In this document: positions 63,977-64,000 of the stretch, piece after piece
Position numbering within the stretch: position 1 is the first letter of the stretch
Layout: every line of letters begins with the position of its first letter
Assembly (NCBI GenBank): GCA_030847615.1
Contig: JAUMIR010000004.1
Span: 83,793,001-83,857,000, forward strand
Length of the DNA: 64,000 nt
Direction: 5' to 3'
DNA from: Gambelia wislizenii
Taxonomy: Eukaryota; Chordata; Lepidosauria; Squamata; Crotaphytidae
Position numbers and translations under genes: made by a program
Notes under the pieces: generated by a model
What the model saw: the letters and a program-made list of their open reading frames with translations, nothing else
Told to the model about the DNA's origin: nothing
Database searches by the model: none

Positions 63977-64000
63977 CTATATATATATATATATATATAT
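63977..64000. repeat. (AT)n microsatellite at the window edge
   Basis: At least 11 AT units running off the end; total length unknown. Confidence 0.9.

Overview
The window reads as nuclear DNA of a squamate reptile (lizard or snake). It has no bacterial-style gene packing, no long open frames, many microsatellites, and a repeat set typical of lepidosaurs: Sauria SINEs with a Bov-B-type 3' tail, 5S-rRNA-derived SINEs, tRNA-derived CORE-type SINEs, RTE/Bov-B-like, L2-like and CR1 LINEs, Penelope-like elements, solo LTRs, mariners, Harbinger-type elements and hAT-type MITEs. The clade call rests on remembered repeat families, not on a search; the species is not determinable by eye. No host protein-coding gene can be recognised; the stretch looks intergenic or intronic.

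Layout. 1-2.9 kb: the right part of a decayed PIF/Harbinger transposon with a two-exon transposase (minus strand) and the last exon of a possible accessory gene on the plus strand. 3.0-6.8 kb: an antisense RTE-type LINE opened twice by other insertions (one a 320-bp palindromic MITE with TTA target duplication), then a GC-rich DNA-transposon-like element holding a minisatellite, then a ~62-bp minisatellite split by a Tigger-like MITE. 7.0-12.1 kb: CORE SINEs, a full-length dead mariner, hAT-like and pogo-like MITEs. 13-19 kb: 5S-SINE, MITEs, an L2 3' end, foldback elements. 20-28 kb: a Penelope fragment with a hammerhead-like core, SINEs, an L2 interrupted by a zinc-finger LINE, and a 1.28-kb non-autonomous Harbinger relative that splits a SINE. 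28-38 kb: MITEs, a Penelope element with inverted terminal arms and 11-bp target duplications, a CR1 3' end, a hairpin-unit minisatellite and a solo LTR lodged in a MITE. 39-49 kb: a LINE 3' end inserted in a 5S-SINE, two solo LTRs of one family 0.9 kb apart, foldback elements. 49-58.8 kb: hAT and foldback MITEs, a SINE split by a palindromic MITE, a Sauria SINE, and a second mariner inserted in a hAT-like MITE. 59-64 kb: mostly unique sequence, one more Harbinger-type MITE, and an (AT)n run at the window edge.

The main value of the window is its nesting. At least eight insertions lie inside another recognisable repeat, so target duplications can be read directly (TTA, TAA, CTG/CTT, TA, 4-, 5-, 8- and 11-bp) and superfamilies assigned from structure. 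Two families appear repeatedly and may deserve names: a ~570-bp element with GGAGATTATCAGA-like ends (five copies) and a ~200-bp foldback with CAGTGGCAGCTGG-like ends (five copies). All coding relics seen are broken by stops, frameshifts or lost catalytic residues.
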